64,000 bases of DNA. Origin: JAAYZX01 sp040770645. GTDB taxonomy: Bacteria > Actinomycetota > Thermoleophilia > RBG-16-64-13. A program made the position numbers and the translations under genes. The notes below the pieces were generated by a model. It did no database searches. It had not been told where the DNA came from and saw only the letters and a program-made list of their open reading frames with translations. Shown in pieces: positions 12,087-20,466 of the stretch. The stretch spans positions 1-64,000 of the forward strand of contig JAXGIS010000006.1 in the NCBI GenBank assembly GCA_040770645.1. The letters are read 5' to 3'. Position 1 is the first letter of the stretch, and every line of letters begins with the position of its first letter.

Positions 12087-12256
12087 AAGACAAGTGTACA
12101 CAGTCGCCACTCTGGCGGCGAACGCATCGAGGCCGACCTGCAGGCGGAACTACGCCCCCGGCTGAGCGCGGGCCAAGTGGATGGGAGTGTACGGCGCGCA
12201 GAGAGTGGGGTGAACGCCTCACCATCTGCGGTCGCGTTGGTTGGCCCCCACTGGAA

Positions 12257-12295
12257 GCTGCGGTGCCCCGCCTCCGAGAGGCGGGGCACCGCAGC
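12257..12295. terminator. perfect 18-bp stem hairpin downstream of the C69 peptidase gene
   Basis: Arms 12257-12274 and 12278-12295 are exact reverse complements with a 3-nt loop (CGA). It lies 24 nt past the stop of the leftward peptidase gene. No T-run follows on either strand, so it may work as a transcript-stabilising hairpin or a U-less terminator. The remainder of 12087-12318 holds nothing else that I can support. Confidence 0.5.
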
Positions 12296-12318
12296 CCTTG
12301 CCGAAACCGGAGTTGCCT

Positions 12319-14115
12319 CTACAACCTCGGGCTTACCGCGATTGCCGGGCGGTCGTCCATCGTGTCCGGGTCAGAGGAGTAGTAGTACTTGAACAGCAAG
12401 TAATCGCTCAGCTGCCAGTAACCGGCGGCCACCGCGGTCATGCACTCATTCACGTACCGGGTTATGAGCTTCTCGGCGTCGTTCCTGGCTGCCGTTTGGT
12501 TTTTCTGCGCGTACAAGTCTTGCACGGTGACCTCGATATCGCCCTGCTCCTGCAAGAAGACCGACTCCGCGGGATCGCGCACACCACGGACATCGTCAAT
12601 GGCTTCCTGGTACCTGATGCGTGACAGGGTATCGGCCAACGCGAAAGCCCAATACGCCTGTGACCTATTGAGCCGGGTCATGTCGGGCCGATCCCAAGAC
12701 TCGGGCAGGCTGGTCACTCCGGAATAAACCGGCACGTAGCAGGTGGTATCAGCCAAACCAAAGCCGAACCACATGCAGCCCTTGATAGGGTCGGGCAACC
12801 AGCTCTTGACCTCGCTGATGTAGGTGAAGACCGACGTAGGTGTACCCACACTACGCTTGGGTGTGACCCCCAGCAGTTTGAAGAGTTCGGCAGGGCCCCA
12901 GGGGCACGCCATTGGGCTCTTGACTCCGTCCACATAGAAGGCCGGGTTCTCGGTCACATCGTACTCAGTGCCAACATAGTGATCACGATGGATGGCCATG
13001 ATGTCTTCAACCGACACCGGATGGTCCGGCTTCACTGTGAAGGGGAGATTCACGGCGTTGGGATCAAGTCCCAGCGACGGGGCCACTGCGTTCAGAACCT
13101 GCCATTCACGCAAATTGGGCTTGGTCCGGGGTGCATACGCCTCATGCCAGTTGAAGGGCGCACCGGAGCTGGGGTCCCACCATCCATGTTCCTGCGCCAG
13201 GGAGAATATGTTGGGCGAAGCCATGAAGTGGTCGGTATCAGCCAAGTCCACTTCTCCGATGCGGCTACGGTTCGCCGACACCCCGACGTGACCATCGGGG
13301 ATGCGTTGGGCGCACCACACCGCACCCGGCGTGCCGGAACCAGGCACCCACCCTGGGCCAACACCGAATATCTCCATGGCCCACATTTCTTCACCATCGC
13401 TGAGGGTGATGTGCTCACCGGCTTCTACGAATCCGTAGACCTCCACCAGTTCGCCTATGATCTTGACCGCTTCCCGTGCGGTCTTGGCTCTGGCCAAGGC
13501 CAGGGTCATCAGACCGTTCTCTTTGGTGTTACCCGCGTATACGAAGAACGCCTTCGATTCGGTCAGCGGGTTGCGCGGCACATAGAGTTCATCCCTGCCG
13601 CCGATGGTGGTCTCTCCCACAGTCAAGCCATATTCATTGATGCCACCGAAGCGCAGGTCGTCGTACCACGCCATCAGACTCACGTAACGGTAGTTGTGTC
13701 TAACCTGGGGGATTGAACCCAACACCACGGGTTTGTCCTCCAGTGACGCCAAGTACTCTTCCCAGGTATACGGTTGCCAGTGGCGGTAGGTGATGTCCAA
13801 CCTGGAACCCAGCTTGAAGCTCTGCGCGGGTTCAACGTGGATGCTGGCATTGGCCCCCGGAGGGCCGTCGCAACTGTAGGTGCCGATGGTGGCCCCGCTG
13901 TCAGACGCGTTCTTACCCACCATGATGTTGGTACAGCCCTCGAAAGGCAGCAATGTGCGGCCCGCGGTGAGGTTGTCTTGCGGCGCCGCCTGTTGGGCCG
14001 GTGCGGAATAGTGAGTGATGGCCGCCATAGCGCCCGTGAGCAACAAGGCAAGAGCCAACACCAAAGAGATGGCCAGCGTACTTCTTCTAGTCATTGGCCG
14101 TATTACCCGTCTCAT
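12319..14115 (-). CDS. exported C69-family (dipeptidase-type) peptidase
   Basis: Extracytoplasmic Ntn-hydrolase of peptidase family C69/U34. An N-terminal hydrophobic segment (residues ~12-33, LAISLVLALALLLTGAMAA) looks like a signal peptide or anchor. The expected N-terminal nucleophile is Cys61 in FEGCTNIMVGKNAS, exposed after propeptide removal. Other family marks are YGLTVGETTIGGRDEL and GEEMWAMEIFGVGPGW, and the substrate-site block ISDxx-like VGVSANRSRIGEVD. Length (598 aa) is typical for the secreted forms. ATG 14115 is preceded by a G-rich AGGGGGGCTAGGAG stretch; ATG 14094 is an alternative. Peptide substrates are unknown. Confidence 0.85.
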   Translation of the reverse strand: MRRVIRPMTRRSTLAISLVLALALLLTGAMAAITHYSAPAQQAAPQDNLTAGRTLLPFEGCTNIMVGKNASDSGATIGTYSCDGPPGANASIHVEPAQSFKLGSRLDITYRHWQPYTWEEYLASLEDKPVVLGSIPQVRHNYRYVSLMAWYDDLRFGGINEYGLTVGETTIGGRDELYVPRNPLTESKAFFVYAGNTKENGLMTLALARAKTAREAVKIIGELVEVYGFVEAGEHITLSDGEEMWAMEIFGVGPGWVPGSGTPGAVWCAQRIPDGHVGVSANRSRIGEVDLADTDHFMASPNIFSLAQEHGWWDPSSGAPFNWHEAYAPRTKPNLREWQVLNAVAPSLGLDPNAVNLPFTVKPDHPVSVEDIMAIHRDHYVGTEYDVTENPAFYVDGVKSPMACPWGPAELFKLLGVTPKRSVGTPTSVFTYISEVKSWLPDPIKGCMWFGFGLADTTCYVPVYSGVTSLPESWDRPDMTRLNRSQAYWAFALADTLSRIRYQEAIDDVRGVRDPAESVFLQEQGDIEVTVQDLYAQKNQTAARNDAEKLITRYVNECMTAVAAGYWQLSDYLLFKYYYSSDPDTMDDRPAIAVSPRL

Positions 14116-14225
14116 CTCCTAGCCCCCCTAGAATGACTCGTATTACCGCCACGCTACGCTCGTGTCGCTGGATCTTCTGAGCTACCGGACAGACGCCGTA
14201 GTTGGCGCACCTCCTCTCTTTCGCA

Positions 14226-14258
14226 GAGTTCTCTCTATATTAATATTTGAGATAACTC
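14226..14258. promoter_or_regulatory. AT-rich interrupted palindrome upstream of the C69 peptidase gene
   Basis: Within the 524-bp gap 14116-14639, the stretch 14220-14300 is strikingly AT-rich for this genome. It contains GAGTT...ATATTAATAT...AACTC, with outer 5-bp arms (14226-14230 and 14254-14258) and a central 10-bp palindrome. Upstream on the minus strand is a TATAAT-like TTATTATAAG run near 14270-14280. This is probably the promoter and operator of the peptidase gene, inferred from position and composition only. Confidence 0.35.
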
Positions 14259-14571
14259 TAGTTCGGTCTTATAATAATCAGTCTTTCTTTATTTTCCCGT
14301 GACGTGAACCTGAACCGGAAGCGCATTTATCGGCGACAAGAACAGCGGGGTCACGAGTAGTGCGGATACGACTACCATCAGAACACGGGACTTGCAGCGT
14401 ATTGGCATATCCCGGTCAACCGCTGCAAATGGCGCTCGACCGAACCATACTCCATTCCATTCAACATCGGGCTTGGTAGGCTGTCAAGCCACCACCCCGT
14501 TGGGAAACGAGGCCCACGTGTTGGGATCGAGAGCGTCGGCCAATGGTGCCCGGTGACAAACCGCCGCTAAG

Positions 14572-14628
14572 GCCCCGCTCCTGTAAGCCACCGGTGAAAA
14601 CCGGTGGAAGCGTATGAAAGAGCGGGGC
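14572..14628. other. nested hairpin with GAAA-capped inner stem
   Basis: Outer 9-bp arms 14572-14580 and 14620-14628 (GCCCCGCTC / GAGCGGGGC) enclose a perfect 8-bp inner stem (14588-14595 and 14600-14607) capped on the plus strand by a GAAA (GNRA-type) tetraloop. It starts 12 nt beyond the stop of the leftward META lipoprotein gene, so it may simply terminate that transcript. The two-level architecture and tetraloop would also fit a structured RNA read rightward. No family was recognised. Confidence 0.4.
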
Positions 14629-14639
14629 AGGACAGATCG

Positions 14640-15458
14640 CTACTCGGCCATATACTGGGCAAGCGCGGCGCCGCTCGCATCTCGCAGCCACAGACTATCG
14701 CCGTCTATCTCATACGTGGATGTCTGGGGCAAAGCTGCCAAGTAGGCGGCTTCCTGGGCCATGAGGTCTTCGGGCCCCGCCATCCGCGTGACGGCAATCT
14801 CGGCGCCGATGGTCATTTGATCCCGGCCGGATACGGTGTATGTAGTCGTGTACTGGTTGATGCTCGCTTTGCCGCCCAGGGTCCCGTCCTCGGCAAACGT
14901 GGCGGTGATACTACTCTCGGGCGCCAGCGACTCGAGACCGCCCCTGCCGTTGTTGTAGGCTATCGCCCGCCACTGGGTCCCGATGAGTTCCGCGTCCGGG
15001 ACAACCTGATATTTGACGAGGATCTTCCCCTCGTCATCCAGCAAAGTTAGAGAGTCCTGGGTGACTTCGTAGGCGACGGCTTTCTGAATAGCTGCCAGAT
15101 ACGCCTGCTCCTGAGCCATCGCCTCAGGGGGCCCGGCCATCAGAGTGTTCACGGGCTCACCCACCTCTATGGTGTTACCGGAGCCGGTGACATAAGTGGC
15201 ATTGAATCTGTTGATGGTGGCGGATCCACCCATCTGGCCCTCTGTGAACTTGACAGTCGCTTCGAACTCCTTCGAGGCCAAGACCGACTCCACACCGGCG
15301 ATCTCAGTGGCCTTCCAGGTCTTGCTCTGCAAAGCTTTCGAATCATCCCGGTCTCTTGCTCCGCCACCGACACTGCCGCCTGCACCACATCCCGCAACCA
15401 GGGCGGCCAAAGAGAGAATGGTAGTGCCCGTCGCCAACCATACAACAAGCCGCTTCAT
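14640..15458 (-). CDS. lipoprotein with two META (HslJ-like) domains
   Basis: Envelope lipoprotein of 272 aa. The N-terminal MKRLVVWLATGTTILSLAAL is followed by the lipobox LVAGC. Two tandem META-type domains follow: residues ~40-155 (LQSKTWKATEIAG ... GGSATINRFNATY ... MAGPPEAMAQEQAYLAAIQK) and ~160-272 (IGTQWRAIAYNNG ... GGKASINQYTTTYT ... RMAGPEDLMAQEAAYLAALP). The two copies align closely, indicating internal duplication. META/HslJ proteins bind the envelope and are linked to stress or antibiotic tolerance; no enzymatic role is known. ATG 15458 has GGAGG 6 nt upstream; the open frame continues further upstream without signal or similarity. Confidence 0.85.
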   Translation of the reverse strand: MKRLVVWLATGTTILSLAALVAGCGAGGSVGGGARDRDDSKALQSKTWKATEIAGVESVLASKEFEATVKFTEGQMGGSATINRFNATYVTGSGNTIEVGEPVNTLMAGPPEAMAQEQAYLAAIQKAVAYEVTQDSLTLLDDEGKILVKYQVVPDAELIGTQWRAIAYNNGRGGLESLAPESSITATFAEDGTLGGKASINQYTTTYTVSGRDQMTIGAEIAVTRMAGPEDLMAQEAAYLAALPQTSTYEIDGDSLWLRDASGAALAQYMAE

Positions 15459-15774
15459 CAAATGCCTCCACAGTATCGGATCGCCGGTAGGTTCCGCCGA
15501 CGATAGCTCCGGCCTTGCGATCCAGTCTATGTTGCGACGGCTTACCCCGCACCCCCGGTTCCGCAAACCGTCAGACGCTCTGTAGGCCACTGTAGTCCAG
15601 AGTGACATCGAAATGGGACGGCACCAGCTCAACATAGATCTGGGCGGATTGCTTTGGAGGCTACAGTGGTACGAACTCCAATACAATATGGACCATAGCA
15701 ACAACCATCGCGCCTCCGGATGGAGCCGGCCGGCGACTATGACAACTAGGTACTGCGCCACCAGAACCCCAATC
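15459..15774. other. divergent intergenic region between META lipoprotein and msrB
   Basis: The 316 bp between two divergent genes should hold both promoters. I see an AATACAAT (-10-like) sequence near 15680 on the plus strand but no convincing -35, repeat or coding region. Confidence 0.3.
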
Positions 15775-16300
15775 ATGAGCAGGTTGACCAGAGCTGTGCT
15801 GCCGGTTGCCATCTCGGCCTTTATCGTGTTCAGCGTGGCATTGTCTTCGCCTGCAGCGCGTGCACCGGTAGAGATGGCGAACGCAGCATGCAGGAGGGTA
15901 CGGGCGGCGAACCGAAAGGCAGGGTGGTGCGCACCGAACAGGAGTGGCAGTACTCCGCCCCGATCGGTATGAGATCCTGCGCGCGAAGGGAACCGAGCGC
16001 GCTCAGGTGAGTATGAGGACCATTGGGATGACGGCGTGTACCACTGCTACGCATGCGACCTGCCGCTCTTCGCTTCCAAGACCAAGTTCCGCTCCGGCTC
16101 AGGGTGGCCCAGTTTCTGGCAACCCATCACTCCCGATGCCGTGGAAGAACACGAAGACTACTCTTACGGTATGGTCCGCATCGAAGTGACGTGTCGCCCG
16201 CTGTGGTGGCCACCTCGGGCACGTCTTTGATGACAGCCCACCCCTGACCGGTCTGCGTTACTGCATCAACTCCCTGTCACTGAAATTCGTGCCCCAGTAA
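15775..16300 (+). CDS. msrB: peptide-methionine (R)-S-oxide reductase, probably exported, frameshifted
   Basis: MsrB reduces methionine-R-sulfoxide in proteins. Pieces in changing frames give RVVRTEQEWQYSAP, DRYEILRAKGTERA, GVYHCYACDLPLFASKTKF, SGSGWPSFWQPITPDAVEEH, RIEVTCRP, CGGHLGHVFDD and LRYCINSLSLKF. Both zinc-binding CxxC-type pairs and the catalytic Cys (RYCINS) are present. The proposed N-terminus (ATG 15775, MSRLTRAVLPVAISAFIVFSV) is a signal or anchor helix, which would place the enzyme outside the membrane. At least four frame changes occur (near 15900, 15960, 16010, 16200). Every domain is preserved, so sequencing error is likelier than decay, but a recent pseudogene cannot be excluded. 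The catalytic residue is an ordinary Cys codon, not TGA. Confidence 0.72.
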
Positions 16301-16484
16301 GATGCGCACGAGACCTGAAGATAGACCGGCCTGCGCGCCTCGGGTCTCTTGGCGGCCGATGTGTCCTCGGTGCCGCTGGGGCATGCAGAACTGGAAAACT
16401 ACCGTTGAGAACCGAGGCCGGTCGGCTAGGCCACGGGGATGGCGGCCGAAGCGAAACGGTCCATCGAGCGAGAAGGCGAATAAG

Positions 16485-17799
16485 GTGAGACGAGTAGTCG
16501 GAACCTCCACAACACGGATGCCCCTGATTATCGTCTGTTTGGGGCTGGTCATTTTCGCCGGCTGCGCGGGCTCACCCATAACAAGCTCGTCGCCCGACTC
16601 CGGTTCGGCCACTCTCTCATCCGCTTCCACGGGCATCGCGGCCTCGTCCACGACCACCTCTACCAAGCCCACACCCTCCACTTCCGCCTCCGCCACCCAG
16701 CCATCAACCTCATCATCCGCCCTACCGCCGACCGTCTCCACCCTGATCGAGGGACCTTACCGCGCCACGACAGTGGTTCAAGGGACTGCGCGTCCCCTGG
16801 GAGATGCGCTTTCTGCCGGACCGCCGGCTGCTGATGACCGAGCGAGGAGGCCGCGTGGTCCTCGCTGACGTTGATTCGGGCGCCGTGAGCGAAGTGGGGC
16901 GCATAGAGGTAGCGGAGCAGGGAGAGGCCGGCCTGCTGGGGCTTGCTTTGGACCCGGACTTCCCACGCGTTCCGGCCATCTACGTGACCTATACCTACAC
17001 CGAGGACGGAGGTATTCGAAACCGGGTGAGTAGGTTCGAGCTCACCGGTCTCGATGGGGGGGTTCTCAACCTGGGCCGCGAAAGGGTGCTGGTGAACGAC
17101 ATACCCGCCGGCACCATCCACGACGGCAGCCGGGTGGCCTTTGGTCCCGACGGCTACCTATGGGTGACTATGGGCGATGCCGGCCAAGGGGCTCGGGCCC
17201 AACGCAAGGACTCTCTCTCCGGCAAGGTCCTGCGGATGACCACGGAGGGGCAGCCGGCTCCGGACAACCCCTTTCTCGACCTGCCCCACCCCTTCTCCCT
17301 GATCTACACTCTGGGCCATCGTAATCCACAGGGGATCGCTTTTCACCCCTTCACGGGTGTCGCGTACATCACCGAGCACGGCCCTGATACAGATGATGAA
17401 GTAAATCGGCTGCAGGCGGGGGGCAACTACGGCTGGCCGGATCTGAGGGGTAAGACGGGCCGCCCGGGATTCGCCGATCCTATGGCGGCGTGGACTCCCA
17501 CCATCGCCCCAGCCGGCTGTCTGTTCTACACACATTCTATCCTCAAGGATCTGTCCAACGCCTTCCTGTTTGTCACTTTGAAGGAGAGCGACCTGCGCGT
17601 GCTTATTCCGTCAGAGGCTGGTGATTTCCAGTCCATCGTAGAGGAGAGAGTTCTGGTTGACGGACGGTTCGGCCGCCTACGAGCTATCGCTCAGGGACCG
17701 GACGGCGCCCTCTATATCGCCACCAGCAACCGCGACGGAAGAGGTAACCCGGGGCCGCTCGACGACCGCGTTATCCGCATAGACGCCGTCCACCGTTGA
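16485..17799 (+). CDS. PQQ-dependent sugar dehydrogenase family lipoprotein (one frameshift)
   Basis: Secreted six-bladed beta-propeller of the glucose/sorbosone dehydrogenase family. From GTG 16485 the N-terminus has Arg residues, a hydrophobic stretch and the lipobox FAGC, then a ~65-residue Ser/Thr/Pro-rich linker. The catalytic propeller reads LRVPWEMRFLPDRRLLMTER, GLLGLALDPDF, HDGSRVAFGPDGYLWVTMGD, LGHRNPQGIAFHP, EHGPDTDDEVNRLQAGGNYG and FVTLKESDLRVL. The HGPDTDDE motif is the family's PQQ/metal site. One single-base shift near 16780 separates linker from propeller. It may oxidise aldose sugars and pass electrons to membrane carriers; many homologues have no proven substrate. Confidence 0.82.
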
Positions 17800-17852
17800 C
17801 TCCCGGGTGCCGGCCCACCGCGAATACCCACGCCCCCCATCCGACGTCGTTC

Positions 17853-19277
17853 TTAACGCCGCCGCCCTGCTTCCTCGAACCTGAACTTCGACATCTTGAA
17901 TTCCTCCGGCACGTCACAGGGGTATGACCCCGAGAAGCAGGCCGTACAGAAGCAGTCTTGCTCCAAACCGGCTGCCCAATGCAGCCCTTCGAGCGAGAGA
18001 TAGGCCAGGCTCGTGGTTCCCAGCTCGTCTGCTATGTCCTCCAAGGTCTTCTGGAAGGCGATGAACTCCTCCTGGCTGGCCATGTCGATCCCGTAGAAGC
18101 AAGGGTAGATGATGGGAGGAGAGGATATGCGCAGATGCACTTCAGCCGCCCCGGCATCGAATAGCATGTGCACGAGCTGTCTGGTGGTATTGCCGCGAAC
18201 AATGGAGTCATCCACTGCAATCAACCGCTTGCCCCGGATATCGGCTGCCAATGGGTTGAGCTTCACGCGGATCCCCAGCCTGCGCAAAGAGTCATCCGGC
18301 TCAATGAAGGTGCGTCCCACATAGCGATTCTTGACCAAGCCTATGCCGAAGGGAATACCACTCTCCTCCGCAAAACCGATGGCGGCCGCATTGCCTGTAT
18401 CGGGTACCGGCACCACCAAATCGGCGTCCACGGGCGACTCCTGTGCCAGCCGCCTTCCCATGCGCCGACGGACCTCATGGAGGGTCTTGCCCTTCATGAT
18501 GGAGTCGGGGCGGGCAAAGTAGATGAACTCGAAGATGCACAGCGACTCGCGCTCAGGAAGCGCCACACGCTCGGCGTGGTACCCGTCGCCGTCTATCCAG
18601 ACCATTTCGCCGGGCATGATCTCGCGCACGGCGGTGGCGCCGATGATGTCGAACGCACAGGTCTCGCTCGCGAGACAGTAGCGATCACCAAGCCGGCCGA
18701 GAACCAAGGGGCGGATTCCGTACGGATCGCGGAAGCCTATGACCTCACGATCGGTCAGTACCACAGCAGAGAAAGCCCCCCGCAGCCGCGGGATAACATC
18801 GCGCACGGCCTCTTTGACATCTGAGGCAGGGTGTCGAGCGAGGAGCGCAGCGATGACCTCGGTGTCCGAGGTGGACTCCAACCGAGCACCGTCATGCAGC
18901 AATTCCATACGAAGCTTGTCGGTATTCACCAGGTTGCCGTTGTGTGCCAAGGCCAGCGACCCACCGCCGACGCGGCTGCAGATCGCAGGCTGGGCGTTGT
19001 GCCAACCCGTGGAACCCGTGGTGGAGTACCTGGTGTGCCCTATGGCCATCTGGCCCGTAAGACTGCGCAAGATGGCTTCGCTGAACACCCGAGACACGAG
19101 TCCCACGTCCTTGTATACGGTGATTTGGTCGTGGTCGTTGACTGCTATGCCTGCGGATTCCTGTCCCCGATGCTGGAGCGCGAAGAGTGCGAAGAAGGTC
19201 AGCCGCGCCACATCCCTTTCAGGGGCAAAAATGCCGAACACCCCGCACTGATCCTGTGGGCGATCACCGAGGGCCAT
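17853..19277 (-). CDS. purF: amidophosphoribosyltransferase
   Basis: First step of purine synthesis: PRPP plus glutamine gives phosphoribosylamine. It belongs to the Bacillus-type class. A ~10-residue propeptide (from ATG 19277) precedes the N-terminal nucleophile Cys in QDQCGVFGIF. The glutaminase domain follows (LFALQHRGQESAGI, IGHTRYSTTGST), then the PRTase domain with the PRPP loop IAVDDSIVRGNTTRQ. C-terminal cysteines in DCFCTACFSGSYPCDVP, with an upstream Cys, would bind the structural [4Fe-4S] cluster typical of this class. The ATG overlaps the stop of the zinc-ribbon gene (TGATG), indicating translational coupling at the end of the purine array. Confidence 0.95.
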   Translation of the reverse strand: MALGDRPQDQCGVFGIFAPERDVARLTFFALFALQHRGQESAGIAVNDHDQITVYKDVGLVSRVFSEAILRSLTGQMAIGHTRYSTTGSTGWHNAQPAICSRVGGGSLALAHNGNLVNTDKLRMELLHDGARLESTSDTEVIAALLARHPASDVKEAVRDVIPRLRGAFSAVVLTDREVIGFRDPYGIRPLVLGRLGDRYCLASETCAFDIIGATAVREIMPGEMVWIDGDGYHAERVALPERESLCIFEFIYFARPDSIMKGKTLHEVRRRMGRRLAQESPVDADLVVPVPDTGNAAAIGFAEESGIPFGIGLVKNRYVGRTFIEPDDSLRRLGIRVKLNPLAADIRGKRLIAVDDSIVRGNTTRQLVHMLFDAGAAEVHLRISSPPIIYPCFYGIDMASQEEFIAFQKTLEDIADELGTTSLAYLSLEGLHWAAGLEQDCFCTACFSGSYPCDVPEEFKMSKFRFEEAGRRR

Positions 19278-19510
19278 CACTCAACCCACGCTTCGTCGCC
19301 CGAGGCAGACGTGCCGTCACCGACACCAGGGGATACTGCCACCCCTTCCGCCACACCTGTATCGATCGCCTGACAATCGGGGCCTGCACCTGGTATTTCG
19401 CGCCAGTCTACCTGGCTCTGGCACACCCGGCACACACAAGTGTCCGGCAAGAACCCCTTGAGAAAGCTGTTCTTGTGACCACAGCGAGGACAGACCGTCT
19501 CATTCGCCAT
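19277..19510 (-). CDS. small zinc-ribbon protein between purC and purF
   Basis: A 77-aa protein. Residues 7-31 contain CPRCGHKN and CVCRVCQ, two CxxC knuckles of a zinc ribbon or rubredoxin-like fold. The rest is an acidic, Gly/Ala-rich tail (VAEGVAVSPGVGDGTSASGD). GGAGG lies 9 nt before ATG 19510, and the stop overlaps the purF start as TGATG, so it is very probably translated. I do not recognise a family. Position suggests a link to purine synthesis or to PurF Fe-S cluster handling, but this is inference. Confidence 0.72.
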   Translation of the reverse strand: MANETVCPRCGHKNSFLKGFLPDTCVCRVCQSQVDWREIPGAGPDCQAIDTGVAEGVAVSPGVGDGTSASGDEAWVE

Positions 19511-19562
19511 TACCCACTACCTCCGTGTGCAGCCAGCGATCAGGAAACCGTGGGCCTTCTGC

Positions 19563-20297
19563 CTACGACCGATCTCCAGGATCGAATGACACGCGACGCA
19601 GTATCTCCTCATACGCATCTTCCACACCGCCCATGTCTCGGCGGAAGCGATCCTTGTCCAGTTTCTCGCCCGTGGCACTGTCCCAGAACCGGCAGGTGTC
19701 CGGCGAAATCTCGTCGCCCAAGCGCACAACCCCAGCAGCATCCTTGCCGAACTCCAGCTTGAAGTCAACCAGCGTGACCCCGCGGGTCGCGAAGAACTCA
19801 ACCAATACCGAGTTGACCAGGCGAGAGCCTGGTGGCCTCCGCCAAGTCCAACGGGTCAACCACGGCAAGCTCTTCCAGGTGAGCCTGGCACAACAGAGGA
19901 TCGCCCAACTCGTCATCTTTGTAATAGTACTCAACGACGGGTGGGTTCTTGAGTGGTGTACCTTCCGGATAGCCGATCCGCTTCGAAGCAGCGAGCCGCT
20001 ATGTTACGCACCACGAACTCCACTTGGAACATATCCAAGCGACGAATAAGCATGCCCGTGTCTGACGTAGTGGAGAGGAAGTGCGTGGGCACACCGGCTT
20101 CCTCCAATAGGCTGAATAACCGTGCCGATATGGCGTTGTTCATGCGCCCCTTATGCCGAATGGTGCCCTTCTTCTGCCGTCGAAGGCCGTGGCCGCATCT
20201 TTGAAGTCCTGCAGATAGACCTCCGGATCGTCGGTAGCGTAAACGATCTTGGCCTTACCTTCGTGCAAAGTTTTGGAGTCCAGTCATAGAACAACAC
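19563..20297 (-). CDS. purC: SAICAR synthetase (several frameshifts)
   Basis: Ligates aspartate to CAIR with ATP in purine synthesis. Stitching frames gives VLFYDWTPKLLHEGKAKIVY, ATDDPEVYLQDFKDAATAFD, then RMNNAISARLFSLLEEAGVP, THFLSTTSDTGMLIRRLDMF, QVEFVVRNIAA, RIGYPEGTPLKNPPVVEYYY, LVNSVLVEFFATRGVTLVDF and KLEFGKDAAGVVRLGDEISP. This is a complete PurC of ~240 aa. Breaks lie near 20270 (a T run one short), 20165, 19985 and 19840. The likely start is GTG 20297 with GAGG upstream. Essential and well conserved throughout, so the breaks are most probably sequencing errors. Confidence 0.88.
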
Positions 20298-20466
20298 CTC
20301 AGCCTCGCAGATGACGGGAAGGAGAGCGAGAGCCGGCGGCGTTACGGTTCTGGGGCCGATGTCCCGCATCAGTCATTCTAGCAGTGAAAGCCTCGCACCT
20401 CGAGCGCAGACCGGCGCTTCCAGTTGCTCACGAGCGTTGCATCGCGCGGTCCAAGCGCCCCGCCCC

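Noticed and set aside
14461..14691. Minus-strand ORF of 76 codons, or a transposase/omega-RNA or group II intron remnant, in the 14.1-14.6 kb gap
   Set aside because: The hairpins and short ORF gave no recognisable transposase, maturase or intron domain V. I kept only the structural observation.
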